Of a stretch of DNA of 43,299 nt, positions 30,929 through 39,563 are shown one piece after another. The notes under the pieces are model-generated. The model saw nothing but the letters and a program-made list of their open reading frames with translations, was not told the DNA's origin and ran no database searches. A program made the translations under genes and the position numbers. Every line of letters starts with the position of its first letter. The first letter of the stretch is position 1. The stretch spans positions 1 to 43,299 of the IMG/VR virus record IMGVR_UViG_3300017960_000771. The stretch is one strand, 5' to 3'. This DNA comes from a virus.

Positions 30929-33801
30929 CACAGAGACCTGTTCAAGAGATCTTCTTCCTCTTCCAAGTCTGGGACATCATCGATTTCCGTAACTCCGCTC
31001 TCGTCATCTTGGTCCGAGAAATCGAAGTTCGCGTCCGTATCTTCGAAGGAACTGATCAATCTATCGTCTACGTTTTCCTCGTCCAGTGTCCTCCCTTGAG
31101 GTACATCATTTTGCGCGATAGCCCGCATTTTCTCCAGTAAATTACCGCCATACGAAGAGGCATCCTTGGTCAACCCAAAGAACTCGGATATCTCTCCCAG
31201 GAGCAAGAGCTCATGAGCCCTGTCCATACCGCGCTCTTGCAGCATGTCCAGAATTGCGTCGATCCTCGGTACCGCAGATGTCGTAAAGTCCTCCAAAATG
31301 ACCGATAGTTGATCGTACACATTGTAGAGGTTATTGGCCGCAGTTGTGGCGGTGCCCACTAACGCTGCTGATGGATTCTTGTTGACCAAAAGTGGGTTCA
31401 GCGTGCGCTCTAGCTCCAATATGTCTTCGGCATACTTCGACGTCTCAAGAACGGAAGAAAACCAATTGGACAGGGCGGAAGCAAAAGACGCGTAGGCTAA
31501 AGCCCCCCCGCTGTCGATCTGGTACAGATGGGAAACAAGATCGTTCACCACTTCAGGAGTGACTTCGATCTGGTACCCGTCATCTGTTACCGCGGTAACA
31601 GTATGTTGGGTCGCGTAGGTAGGCCCCTTCAGTGTCAGCACGTCCCCTACCGCCACATCCTCTCTACTAAAGCTCAAATCCTTGCCTGAGCTACGCACTT
31701 TCACCCCGGAAGTGCTGCCTCGAACAGTCCCCGGGGTAAGACCAATCTCCGAGTTCGCAGAAGCGGCGTTCACGGTCAGTGCAGAAGTTAGATCTAAAGT
31801 GTCAGAATTGATGATCAAGCGATCTCGGTGTATCTCCCAATTCTGATTCTGAGACTCGTCCCCCGTGACTGCGGAAAACGGTCTGCCCACCGTGAGCTCA
31901 TCGAACAAGCCGCCCAAGTTCACGGCCGTGATAGGGTACCAGCCGAAGTTGTCCCCATTGGCTACGCGCAACCTGTCGCTCGTAGAGATAGGAGCAGAAA
32001 TAGTCCCAGAAGGCAGACGGAGCTTGTAGTCACTCCCGTCCAGTACAGCCACACCACCAGTCCCCGACTGCACGGTCTGTTCATCCCGCTCGGTAGACAC
32101 ACCACTCAAAGCAGAGATCTCACTATCCAAATCGTCAATGGTGACGTACGTTGATCGATCTTCTTGACCCTCGTAGAAGCCGAGTGCGATCACCGCTCCC
32201 TCTTGGGCGGAAGTGGACGAATCCACCAGCACGTGTGACCCCTCCCCGTAACTGAGAGAGGATACTTTCACGACAGTGATAGATCCAGATACAGTGACAA
32301 CAGTTTCTGCAGAAGCGTCTATTGCCGCAGAGGCCCCAGCAATGTCTGCAGCAACCTGAGCTGCTGTCCGCGTAGATCCCGTCGTGAGAGCTGCTACAAC
32401 TACGGTTGTGTCATCTACAACGAAACGAATGGAGTCGTTGGCGTCCTGACCCGATGCTTCTTGTTCATCTGTGAACCCTAATGCTGGGTTCAGTGTGGGG
32501 TTGGACCCGAGTACGATCGAATGCCTACCCACGGAATCGTACTCGATGTGTAGACTGCCCCCGACATCCGACGCTGTGGCTACGTCGTCAAAAGTTCCTG
32601 CAACCCCGTCAATGCGCGTTGCGGCATTGATCTCAGCAGCGACCTGAGACGCAGTCCTAGACCCAGATGTGAGAGAGGTCTGGTACCCAATACCGTCCAC
32701 GTAAATGCGAAAAGAGTTATCTGGAGAAGCAGGCACCGTGTAAGGCCCTGACCCGGAGCTCGTCATCTCGGCCGTACTGGCCGCGTGTATGTCGTATGAC
32801 TCGTCGATGGAACCGATAACTGAAGCAGGATCGTCTGGAGTCAGGGTGACCACCTGCTCCAATCCCTCGTTTACCTCTATCTTGATCTCGTTCGTAGACG
32901 GCGTAATGAGGTACGGAGCAGAAATAGTCGGAGACAAAGAAGCAGCCGTGGCTTCTGAAGCTGGGTAAGCCGCAGCCGCTCTATCAGACGAACTGGAGGA
33001 GGACGCCATCCTAGACTCACGTGGATCTGATATCGACGTGAGGTTAGTGATAACAGACTTACCGGCCTGGATCCTAAGGAAGGCGTCCCTCGTTATCTCG
33101 ATCGCCCCGTCCCTTGTCTTTCCGTCAAACTCATCCTTGAGATCTCTGAGGTCTTTGCGGACTTTTTGTACCGAAGTCTGAATAGACAGGAGCGGAAGAT
33201 TGGCGGATAGGAATTCGCTCATCGACTCTGTGAGCTTCTCTGCCTCTGAGACCACGGTGACGTGCAAGTCTCGGAGCTCGGCTATGTTCTCCTTGATCGA
33301 CGATTGCGCTTTCTGCGGCGGGCGCACGATCTCGTAAGTCTCGGGAAACGACGACCCCGTCGCGCGACGAACATTTGGTGTCAGGGAGCCCGAGGTGAAA
33401 TTGTCCAGCGACCTGCTGTATCTGCTGAACGGTTGATCTGTGATCGCATTGTTGTTCTCGATGGTCCTCTCGACTTCGAGCAATGCAGCCGCAGCATCAG
33501 ACAAGAGACTGGTCTGCGTCACCTCTTTGGTGTCCCTACCAACCTCGCCAATACCGTCGATGATGTCGTCCAGATACTCTATGGCCTGCTCGACGTCTTG
33601 ATTGACGCGGTTGGCCGCCAGAGAGAGCAAGTAGAAGATGGCACTGGGGTTGAAGACAAGCGTGCTGGCCGCTATCTCTCGTACCTCGCCAAACGTGTAG
33701 TTTGTGTCCAGAGGACCGAGAGGAGTACGCTCGGTCTTCACCTCCTGGCGGACGAACTGGCTTACAGCGTCTTCCAGTTCTTCGTCAGTGAAGTTGGCCA
33801 T
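30928..33801 (-). CDS. Large baseplate/tail structural protein with Flagellin_IN-like units (957 aa)
   Basis: ATG 33801 overlaps the preceding TGA (TGATG); TTG 33804 would add one residue. Residues 1-270 are mostly helical (REIAASTLVFNPSAIFYLLS, VEQAIEYLDDIIDGIGEV, helices with VRKDLRDLKDEFDG), then a Ser/Ala linker. Residues about 365-550 hold two copies of a domain with strand-DG-strand, TASQVAAEIN or TAAQVAADI helix, and a closing xALGF strand, like the flagellin-hook IN motif. The remainder is beta-rich (VRSSGKDLSFSREDVAVGDVLTLKG) and ends in helical, acidic sequence. No enzyme motif. Likely a hub or wedge component next to Gp25 and J. Confidence 0.78.
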   Translation of the reverse strand: MANFTDEELEDAVSQFVRQEVKTERTPLGPLDTNYTFGEVREIAASTLVFNPSAIFYLLSLAANRVNQDVEQAIEYLDDIIDGIGEVGRDTKEVTQTSLLSDAAAALLEVERTIENNNAITDQPFSRYSRSLDNFTSGSLTPNVRRATGSSFPETYEIVRPPQKAQSSIKENIAELRDLHVTVVSEAEKLTESMSEFLSANLPLLSIQTSVQKVRKDLRDLKDEFDGKTRDGAIEITRDAFLRIQAGKSVITNLTSISDPRESRMASSSSSSDRAAAAYPASEATAASLSPTISAPYLITPSTNEIKIEVNEGLEQVVTLTPDDPASVIGSIDESYDIHAASTAEMTSSGSGPYTVPASPDNSFRIYVDGIGYQTSLTSGSRTASQVAAEINAATRIDGVAGTFDDVATASDVGGSLHIEYDSVGRHSIVLGSNPTLNPALGFTDEQEASGQDANDSIRFVVDDTTVVVAALTTGSTRTAAQVAADIAGASAAIDASAETVVTVSGSITVVKVSSLSYGEGSHVLVDSSTSAQEGAVIALGFYEGQEDRSTYVTIDDLDSEISALSGVSTERDEQTVQSGTGGVAVLDGSDYKLRLPSGTISAPISTSDRLRVANGDNFGWYPITAVNLGGLFDELTVGRPFSAVTGDESQNQNWEIHRDRLIINSDTLDLTSALTVNAASANSEIGLTPGTVRGSTSGVKVRSSGKDLSFSREDVAVGDVLTLKGPTYATQHTVTAVTDDGYQIEVTPEVVNDLVSHLYQIDSGGALAYASFASALSNWFSSVLETSKYAEDILELERTLNPLLVNKNPSAALVGTATTAANNLYNVYDQLSVILEDFTTSAVPRIDAILDMLQERGMDRAHELLLLGEISEFFGLTKDASSYGGNLLEKMRAIAQNDVPQGRTLDEENVDDRLISSFEDTDANFDFSDQDDESGVTEIDDVPDLEEEEDLLNRSL

Positions 33802-34151
33802 CAAACTCTCCTAATGAGATCAAACTTGCGCACGTCCCGTGGCAGCAGAGCTAGAGTCTTTGTTCTGATCCTGTTTGGGTCTTGATCTAGAACTTCGCAG
33901 ATGCTCTGGAAAGAAGTGAAGCGATCTAATGGGTGCATCTCCATTATTTCACGCTCGTCGAACATCCACTTGAATGCGTCCACAGCTGTACGCCTGTTGA
34001 CCAACCTTTTGTCGTTTTTGTACAGAGCGATGTCAAAAGCAGCCCTGCGAATGACAGCTGCCAAAAGTACCTTGACTTGATTGTATTGCGGTCGCGACTC
34101 CCTCACGACTCGCACCGTTGGAACGTCGAACATGTCTGGAAATTTGATCAT
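33801..34151 (-). CDS. Small tail-assembly region protein, unknown (116 aa)
   Basis: ATG 34151 overlaps the preceding stop (TAATG), and its own stop overlaps the next start. It begins MIKFPDMFDVPTVRVVRES and is then basic and helical (VKVLLAAVIRRAAFDIALYK, DAFKWMFDEREIMEMHPLD). No motif is recognised. It is conserved in phase and coupling with the large baseplate gene, so probably expressed with it. Confidence 0.75.
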   Translation of the reverse strand: MIKFPDMFDVPTVRVVRESRPQYNQVKVLLAAVIRRAAFDIALYKNDKRLVNRRTAVDAFKWMFDEREIMEMHPLDRFTSFQSICEVLDQDPNRIRTKTLALLPRDVRKFDLIRRV

Positions 34152-35083
34152 TAGCTCACCGTGATAGAGAGAGGAGTGTACGTGATCCCCGCATCTGGGA
34201 TTACCACGATCGACTCGTCCCTTCTGCTCACGTCGAGCTGGGTCGATCCCGCTGCTAGTCCGGTGATAGAAATGGTGTCGGAGCCAACAGACACAGACGC
34301 TACATCAGAATCTGCGGCCTCGTATTCGACGTCTTCTCCGGCTGCCCCGTCGAGAACACGTTGGTCTGACCCAACAACCGTCGGGGTGACCTCGACAGTC
34401 TCACCAACCGAGATAGAGACGGAAGTCGGAACAAACGTTACCTGCTCCACTACGGGGAAGAGAAGCTCCACCAGATTCTCAGAAGACGCATCCGGTACAA
34501 CGACCTCCCTCTGGCAATCTTCCAGCGTCTCTACCTCAACTGAGTATTCTCCCCCCCTATAGAGGTCTATTTCCAGATATCCGTCCTCGTCTGTACGAGC
34601 ATGGATATCCCCCCACATGACACTGTCTCCGTCTACGACAGCAGGCTTGAAACGGGGAGTGAAGATCACGTCCAGGTTCGGATAAGGAGACCCATCAGCC
34701 CGTTTGAAGAAACCGCTGGCGCGGCACAGACGTGGGTCTGTGGCCACAGGACGAGAGAAGGTCTCCCCCTTCACCGTGAAGTCATTCGTTCCGCTCGGAG
34801 AGGAGGCAGCAGGCGTCCACACTTCAATGAGCTGAGGTGACTTCGAGTCGTCCCCGAGACTGCCGTCAAACGCTACACCCACCTTCGACAAACGGATCTG
34901 GTACTCGTTAGGAGGATCGTCCCCATCTAGTGTGAAGTCCGCGATACCGTTGACATCGGTGTAGTCTTGGCTGATGAAGACTACTCCTGCAGCATCGAAC
35001 ACACGCACCAGTACTTGGTCGATGGGGTCCGCTGTAGGAGTCTGTTCGTCCTCTACGAATATCTGAACAGTTTCACTCGCCAT
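34151..35083 (-). CDS. Virion protein with carboxypeptidase-regulatory-like and Big2-like Ig domains
   Basis: A 310-residue protein from ATG 35083. The first about 90 residues (VLVRVFDAAGVVFISQDYTDVNGIADFTL with NEYQIRLSKVGV) and residues 105-205 (CRASGFFKRADGSPYPNLDVIF, DEDGYLEIDLYRGGEYSVEV) resemble prealbumin-like CarboxypepD_reg folds, which often act as spacer modules. The C-terminal 85 residues (PTSVSISVGETVEVTPTVVGS, VASVSVGSDTISITGLAAGST) are a Big2-type Ig domain with its typical GLAAGST turn. Such modules line phage tail surfaces and bind host polysaccharide weakly. Confidence 0.8.
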   Translation of the reverse strand: MASETVQIFVEDEQTPTADPIDQVLVRVFDAAGVVFISQDYTDVNGIADFTLDGDDPPNEYQIRLSKVGVAFDGSLGDDSKSPQLIEVWTPAASSPSGTNDFTVKGETFSRPVATDPRLCRASGFFKRADGSPYPNLDVIFTPRFKPAVVDGDSVMWGDIHARTDEDGYLEIDLYRGGEYSVEVETLEDCQREVVVPDASSENLVELLFPVVEQVTFVPTSVSISVGETVEVTPTVVGSDQRVLDGAAGEDVEYEAADSDVASVSVGSDTISITGLAAGSTQLDVSRRDESIVVIPDAGITYTPLSITVS

Positions 35084-35148
35084 CTTCGTGTCTCCAAGAT
35101 GCGTTGAGCGCGGCGGACTCTACCGATCCTAGAGGAACACTGGGCGAA

Positions 35149-36102
35149 TTACGATCTCCTCGGGGCATAAGGCAAATCCGGCTGCTTGATCTCTAGTTGA
35201 CCACCGACAACCAGACTATCATCCAAAAGATCGAAGGTCGACCCAGTGTCAGGTACTCTGATTCGTCGAACAATTGAGGTACCCACGAATATTACATCCA
35301 CCAGAGATCCCTTCACAAGTGTCGTCTCTGCGTACCCGGCTCCGTCAGTCTCGATCGTGATGGACTCCCCAAAGATCCCGTAGTCATCGGCCTTCACTTC
35401 ATCAAAAACGTTGACGATGGTGATCTTTCTTTCAGCCAGAGCTACGCCGTCTAGTCCAGCAAGTAGCACCGTGCCCACAATGAGGTTGGAGGCGTCGATT
35501 ACAGCCCCGGTATCTCCCTGGACCCAATCCGACCAATCACTGTAGATACCGTTTACTGTGTGCAGATAACGCGTCCGGTAGTAATAGCTCGACAACCCGC
35601 TACCGTCGTCGAACTCGTACTCCTCTACGCCAGCCTGCAGAGCTACATGCTCCGCCTCCCCATTGTCTTTGTCCCCAACCGTGAATCCGAGCTCCGTTAG
35701 AGCTGTTCCACTGACGATTTCTAGGGTGTACTCCGTGCCGTCGTTGTCCGTCTCGAGCTTCAGCTGCCCTGTACCGTCGTCAGACGGCGTAGCGTCCAAA
35801 CCGGCTAGGGTGAGAGCGTCTGCGATCTCGTTCACTACATCTGGAATCGCGACTGGATCTGGGGAAGTGAAGGTTACCGTAACAGAGGTTCCGTTGACCT
35901 TGAAAGTGAAGGTCTTGCCGTTGACGATGAAAGGACCTTCTTCGGTCCCTGTCAGCGCGGCCGGTTGAGCAGTCAACTCTGTCAGGTCCACTTCCGTAGT
36001 CGTAGGAGGAGCCGTGGTAGACCGCTGGACCTCGATTGCGTCGTAGAGCGACATGACATTCGCCAACTCTGCAACGTAGATTTTGATCTTGATGGTGGCC
36101 AC
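35149..36102 (-). CDS. Beta-rich virion protein with one Flagellin_IN-like unit (317 aa)
   Basis: ATG 36102, 315 bases upstream of the middle of the gene, starts MATIKIKIYVAELANVMSLYDAIEV, suggesting a surface beta domain. Residues about 55-150 match the recurring unit (FTFKVNGTSVTVTF, IPDVVNEIADALTLAG, SGTALTELGFTVGD). Residues 165-190 (FDDGSGLSSYYYRTRYLH and VNGIYSDWSDWV) are fibronectin-type strand text with WSxW. The C-terminus has GVALAERKITIVNVFD and DGAGYAETTLVKGSLVDVIF, a CarboxypepD_reg/Ig-like linker domain as in its neighbour. No enzyme motif. A structural role is inferred. Confidence 0.78.
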   Translation of the reverse strand: MATIKIKIYVAELANVMSLYDAIEVQRSTTAPPTTTEVDLTELTAQPAALTGTEEGPFIVNGKTFTFKVNGTSVTVTFTSPDPVAIPDVVNEIADALTLAGLDATPSDDGTGQLKLETDNDGTEYTLEIVSGTALTELGFTVGDKDNGEAEHVALQAGVEEYEFDDGSGLSSYYYRTRYLHTVNGIYSDWSDWVQGDTGAVIDASNLIVGTVLLAGLDGVALAERKITIVNVFDEVKADDYGIFGESITIETDGAGYAETTLVKGSLVDVIFVGTSIVRRIRVPDTGSTFDLLDDSLVVGGQLEIKQPDLPYAPRRS

Positions 36103-36104
36103 GG

Positions 36105-36287
36105 CTACTCCTCGTCAGCCTCAATGATCTTGGGCTTCAATGCACTCGGGTCGCTGGGAGCGATGACGTCTCTCACTTGCGGCTTCAGCTCCACGCGCTT
36201 GACGATTTCTGGCTTGTACGCAGGGATGACATCATCTTCTGGCCTGCGCCAGCAAATGAATCCATGCGTCACCAGGCTGATGCTCAT
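36105..36287 (-). CDS. Small protein, unknown (60 aa)
   Basis: ATG 36287 follows GGAGACGCT; the stop lies two bases before the next start. The product starts MSISLVTHGFICWRRPEDD and ends with a Pro- and Lys-rich acidic stretch (IVKRVELKPQVRDVIAPS). Two cysteine-free halves and no motif are seen beyond a hydrophobic N-terminal strand. It fills a gap in a tightly packed operon, which argues that it is real. Confidence 0.6.
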   Translation of the reverse strand: MSISLVTHGFICWRRPEDDVIPAYKPEIVKRVELKPQVRDVIAPSDPSALKPKIIEADEE

Positions 36288-36299
36288 AGCGTCTCCAAG

Positions 36300-39050
36300 T
36301 TAGGGGTTCAAGGTGACTCTGTACGTATCCGGCTTGCCGACGGCAGTGTACGAAGACTCCATGGTGTACGAGGCGATCAATCCCGTCGTGTAGTTGTCTC
36401 CATCAGTGGCTGCGTCGGCATTAGCCTTCGAATCGTAGATACGGATCCTAGCAGACGTCAGCTGATTATCCGCGTCTAATACCATGTTGTCGATAAAAGC
36501 GTTCTCGTGGTTCAGCCCCAAAACACGGAGCATTTTAGCCACCATATCGGTGGTATCAGCGAGAATATCCTCGATCGTCCCCGTATCTGTAGTGGGATCT
36601 GTTTGCGACCCGTCCAACGCCAAGCGGTAGCGGATCTGTTCCTTCTCCGCCGTTGTCCAGCCTCCCCCAGCAGATCCTCCTTGCCACGTACCAGCACCGT
36701 GAGCTGCAGTCAGAACCACGTCCACAGCGGTCGGCACAGCAGAAATCGCCGCATCCAAATTGTCCAAAAGGGCCGCTCTCACAGCGGTGTACCCCTGTGT
36801 ATCCAAAGCAGACTGCACATCGGCTTGACTCAAATCGTTGAGCGCTCCAACTGCTGAGAGCACAGCTGAGATGGCAGCATCCAAATTGTCGAGGAGCGCA
36901 GCCCTCACTGAGCTGTACCCTTGGTTGTCCAGCGCTGTTTGGACATCGGCGACGCTCAGGTTGTTGAGAGATGAGATAGCTGCGTCCAAATTGTCGATCA
37001 AAGACGCGCGAACAGTTGTGTACCCTTGGTTGTCCAAAGCGGTCTGTACATCTGCAATGCTCAAATTGTTGAGCGACGAAATAGCCACGTCCAGGTTATC
37101 TAGATTCGAAGCGCGGACTGTGGTGTACCCTTGCGCAGTCAAAGCGGCTTGAACGTCCGATTGATCGACATCGTTGAGAGCAGCAATAGCAGCCTGAGTC
37201 GTGTTGTGCTCCGCAATCTGGTTGCTCTCATCGGCTGGGTCTACTGGTAGACGGGAATCCACAGCAGCCGTATCCGCTAAGATATCCTCGATGGTGCCTG
37301 TGTTCGTGGTTGGATCTGTTTGCACCCCATCCATAGCGAGGCGATAACGTATCTGCTCACGCTCAGCGGAGCTCCAATCAGTAGTCCCTCCACTTCCTGT
37401 TTCCCACGAACCGCTACCGTGCGCCGCCGAGAGGACGGAATCCACAGCCGATGGAACAGCGGAAATAGCCCCATCCAGATTATCCAGAAGGGCGGCTCTC
37501 ACAGTCGTGTAGCCTTGCGCGGTCATAGCTGCTTGGACGTCTGCCTGGCTCAAATCATTGAGAGCCCCGATAGCGGACAACACGGAAGAGATAGCCGCAT
37601 CTAGATCGCTCAAGTTATCCAAGAGCGCCGCTCTTCCCGCCGTGTATCCTTGGTTCGTCAGAGCGGTCTGCACGTCCGCGATGCTCAAGTCATTGAGCGA
37701 CGAAATGGCAGCATCCAAATTGTCCAAGTTCACTGCTCTACCAGCGGTGTAACCCTGATTCGTCAAGGCTGTCTGCACATCAGCGATGCTCAAATTGTTG
37801 AGGGCGGCGATAGCAGCCTGAGTAGTATTGTGCTCTGCGATTTGATTCGATTCGTCTGCTGGGTCTGCCGGCAAACGAGCATCGATGGCGGCCGTCTCGA
37901 TTGCGATCTGGTTATCCCTAGATCTGTCAGACGTGGTGTACCCGACCTCTGCAGAATCGGTAACCATACGGCTCATGTCCTTAACGAACGTCACGCCGCT
38001 TTCGTCGTAAGTGAAAGTGAATATCAACTGCTCGATCGCATGAGCGTTTGAGACCGTGTAGGACACTTCGTAACGACCGACTGAAAGCTTCGTCATTGTC
38101 GTAGAAGACAGATTAGCGCTGCGGTCGGTGCCAGACTGATTCGTGACCCCCACAGTGATCGTGTCCGTATCTGGGTCTTCCGGGTTCCCTGACGTGTCCT
38201 CCAGATTGACGTGGATCTTGTAAACGATCGATCCCGCTGAAGGGATTTCAAACGGTGATGGGGCACTGGTACGGAACCTAGTCACCGCCGCGATATCCGC
38301 AATATCAGATCGGACGTTGGAGATTGTATCGTCCAAATTATCCAGATTAGCGGCGCGTCCAGGAGTATACCCCTGAGACGTCATAGCTGCTTGCACATCA
38401 GCCTGAGAGAGGTCGTTCAGTGCCGCGATGGCAGCTTGCGTCGTGTTGTGCTCCGCAATCTGGTTGCTCTCGTCGGCTGGATCTGCCGGCAACCTACCAT
38501 CAATTGCAGCCGTGTCCGTGAGAATCGCCCCCACGTCCGCTCCATTGAACGGGGTGGAGTCTGCAAGTATTGCGTCACGGACCTCATTAGCACCACTCGC
38601 AGCTACTGCATCAGCATCCACGGCGTCTGCAACCAGGTCCATAGCGTCACCGGGCGCCGCCCTAGAGCTGATGTCTGCGTCGATGGAGTCCGCCCACAGA
38701 CCGACTTGCACAGCCCCAGTCTGCGGAACGTTTTTGGCATTGCCGCCGGTCTCCTTGATGAAGTAGTGGTAAGCGTCTCCAGCAGCTACAGCATTAGTGA
38801 TCGACGAAGTGTCGAAGTCGTAGTAATAGACCCCGGGGGCGTTAGTGGCGTCCAGCTCTGACATCTGTTGGTCGATATCGGTGTGGCCTGACGCCTTGAA
38901 GGTATCGTCGTCGAAGTCATAGAAGTACCCGTCCGAGGCTCTCCAGATCAACAATTGCACTGTGGACAGGCCGGTAGTTGGGCTCGATGGATCTCCATCA
39001 TGTAGCGGAGAAGTTTGAATGGTATCGGTGTCACCGGCCTGGAGGATCAC
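36300..39050 (-). CDS. Repeat-rich tail fibre with N-terminal BppU-like domain (916 aa)
   Basis: The N-terminal 105 residues (TDTIQTSPLHDGDPSSPTTGL, VQLLIWRASDGYFYDF, YYYDFDTSSIT, YHYFIKE) look like a baseplate upper protein/fibre attachment domain. A shaft follows with eight copies of LDNLD-x-AIS and eight of (S/A)DVQ-x-A(L/M)-x-x-QGYT-x-x-RA, arranged in about 27-30-residue units; the heptad-like spacing suggests a trimeric coiled coil. An Ig-like domain (about 255-365, IHVNLEDTSGNPEDPD, YTVSNAHAIEQLIFTFTYD) interrupts the shaft. Larger modules are also duplicated: ADPADESNQIAEHNTTQAA and the EQIRYRLAMDG, TDPTTNTGTIEDILADT segment. The C-terminal 70 residues are a beta domain (SARIRIYDSKANADAATDG). 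Probably a side fibre built by repeat expansion. Confidence 0.82.
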   Translation of the reverse strand: MILQAGDTDTIQTSPLHDGDPSSPTTGLSTVQLLIWRASDGYFYDFDDDTFKASGHTDIDQQMSELDATNAPGVYYYDFDTSSITNAVAAGDAYHYFIKETGGNAKNVPQTGAVQVGLWADSIDADISSRAAPGDAMDLVADAVDADAVAASGANEVRDAILADSTPFNGADVGAILTDTAAIDGRLPADPADESNQIAEHNTTQAAIAALNDLSQADVQAAMTSQGYTPGRAANLDNLDDTISNVRSDIADIAAVTRFRTSAPSPFEIPSAGSIVYKIHVNLEDTSGNPEDPDTDTITVGVTNQSGTDRSANLSSTTMTKLSVGRYEVSYTVSNAHAIEQLIFTFTYDESGVTFVKDMSRMVTDSAEVGYTTSDRSRDNQIAIETAAIDARLPADPADESNQIAEHNTTQAAIAALNNLSIADVQTALTNQGYTAGRAVNLDNLDAAISSLNDLSIADVQTALTNQGYTAGRAALLDNLSDLDAAISSVLSAIGALNDLSQADVQAAMTAQGYTTVRAALLDNLDGAISAVPSAVDSVLSAAHGSGSWETGSGGTTDWSSAEREQIRYRLAMDGVQTDPTTNTGTIEDILADTAAVDSRLPVDPADESNQIAEHNTTQAAIAALNDVDQSDVQAALTAQGYTTVRASNLDNLDVAISSLNNLSIADVQTALDNQGYTTVRASLIDNLDAAISSLNNLSVADVQTALDNQGYSSVRAALLDNLDAAISAVLSAVGALNDLSQADVQSALDTQGYTAVRAALLDNLDAAISAVPTAVDVVLTAAHGAGTWQGGSAGGGWTTAEKEQIRYRLALDGSQTDPTTDTGTIEDILADTTDMVAKMLRVLGLNHENAFIDNMVLDADNQLTSARIRIYDSKANADAATDGDNYTTGLIASYTMESSYTAVGKPDTYRVTLNP
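36740..37810 (-). repeat. Tandem coding repeats of the fibre shaft
   Basis: Within the fibre gene, near-identical segments of about 80-90 bases recur, each with the complement of LDNLDAAIS (for example CCAAATTGTCCAA) and of DVQ-AL-QGYT. Spacing is irregular where the two longer modules are inserted. The third base of codons varies, so the repeats are old enough to have drifted but still conserve protein. A further copy lies at about 38330-38450. Confidence 0.8.
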
Positions 39051-39053
39051 AGC

Positions 39054-39563
39054 TTACTCCTCTTCCACCACTGAAGCATCCAACAGCAGCTTCATCTCTC
39101 CCGTATCAGGGTCTGGCACCATCTCGTTCGTCAGAAAGTCGTAGAGAGAACCGAAGATGGCCTCCGCGCAACACACTCCCTGTTCCGGGGTGTGGCCACA
39201 AAGTCGATCCAGACCGTCATATGGTTCTACTGTCCCTTCACAACCATCTTCCTGACAAGATCCGCCAGCTACGTTGTGCCAAGTTTCACACGTGTCGCAA
39301 ATCCCTAGAGCACGCTCGGACGAACCAGGAGTCTGACCGAAAAAGACCTTCTGGGCATGCGGGTTCCTCCCTTCCTCGATACGGAAATGGATAGCCAGAG
39401 CTCCGCTTTCCGGCTCAGCGTATTGCACTGTGTCCGAGCAATACACGACAAAAATGTCCATCCACCTTGTGCCTAGAAATGGATTGTTCTCCATCTTCAA
39501 AGCCACGATCCTAGCCCTGGCAATCGCGACTGACTGCTTTGGTGTTGTTAATGAGGCATACAT
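39054..39563 (-). CDS. Cysteine-rich small virion-region protein (169 aa)
   Basis: ATG 39563 lies inside the 3' end of the glycosyltransferase gene (16-base overlap) behind GGCGGTG. The first 45 residues are basic and mixed (VAIARARIVALKMENNPF), then FGQTPGSSERALGICDTCETWHN, GGSCQEDGCEG, LCGHTPEQGVCCAE: at least eight cysteines in about 60 residues, a likely double zinc-binding region. The end is acidic (PDTGEMKLLLDASVVEEE). No family recognised. The FFG-x-TP and CDTC-x-TWHN arrangement recalls phage small zinc proteins near fibre genes, but this is only an impression. Confidence 0.75.
   Translation of the reverse strand: MYASLTTPKQSVAIARARIVALKMENNPFLGTRWMDIFVVYCSDTVQYAEPESGALAIHFRIEEGRNPHAQKVFFGQTPGSSERALGICDTCETWHNVAGGSCQEDGCEGTVEPYDGLDRLCGHTPEQGVCCAEAIFGSLYDFLTNEMVPDPDTGEMKLLLDASVVEEE

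Noticed and set aside
29982-33885. Plus-strand frames 29982-30758, 29992-30516 and 33262-33885
   Set aside because: Mirror images of the baseplate genes on the minus strand; they overlap each other in different frames and show no motif.
36740-37810. Regular DNA repeats as a CRISPR array
   Set aside because: The repeats are in frame, encode a coherent fibre shaft and have no unique spacers of constant length.
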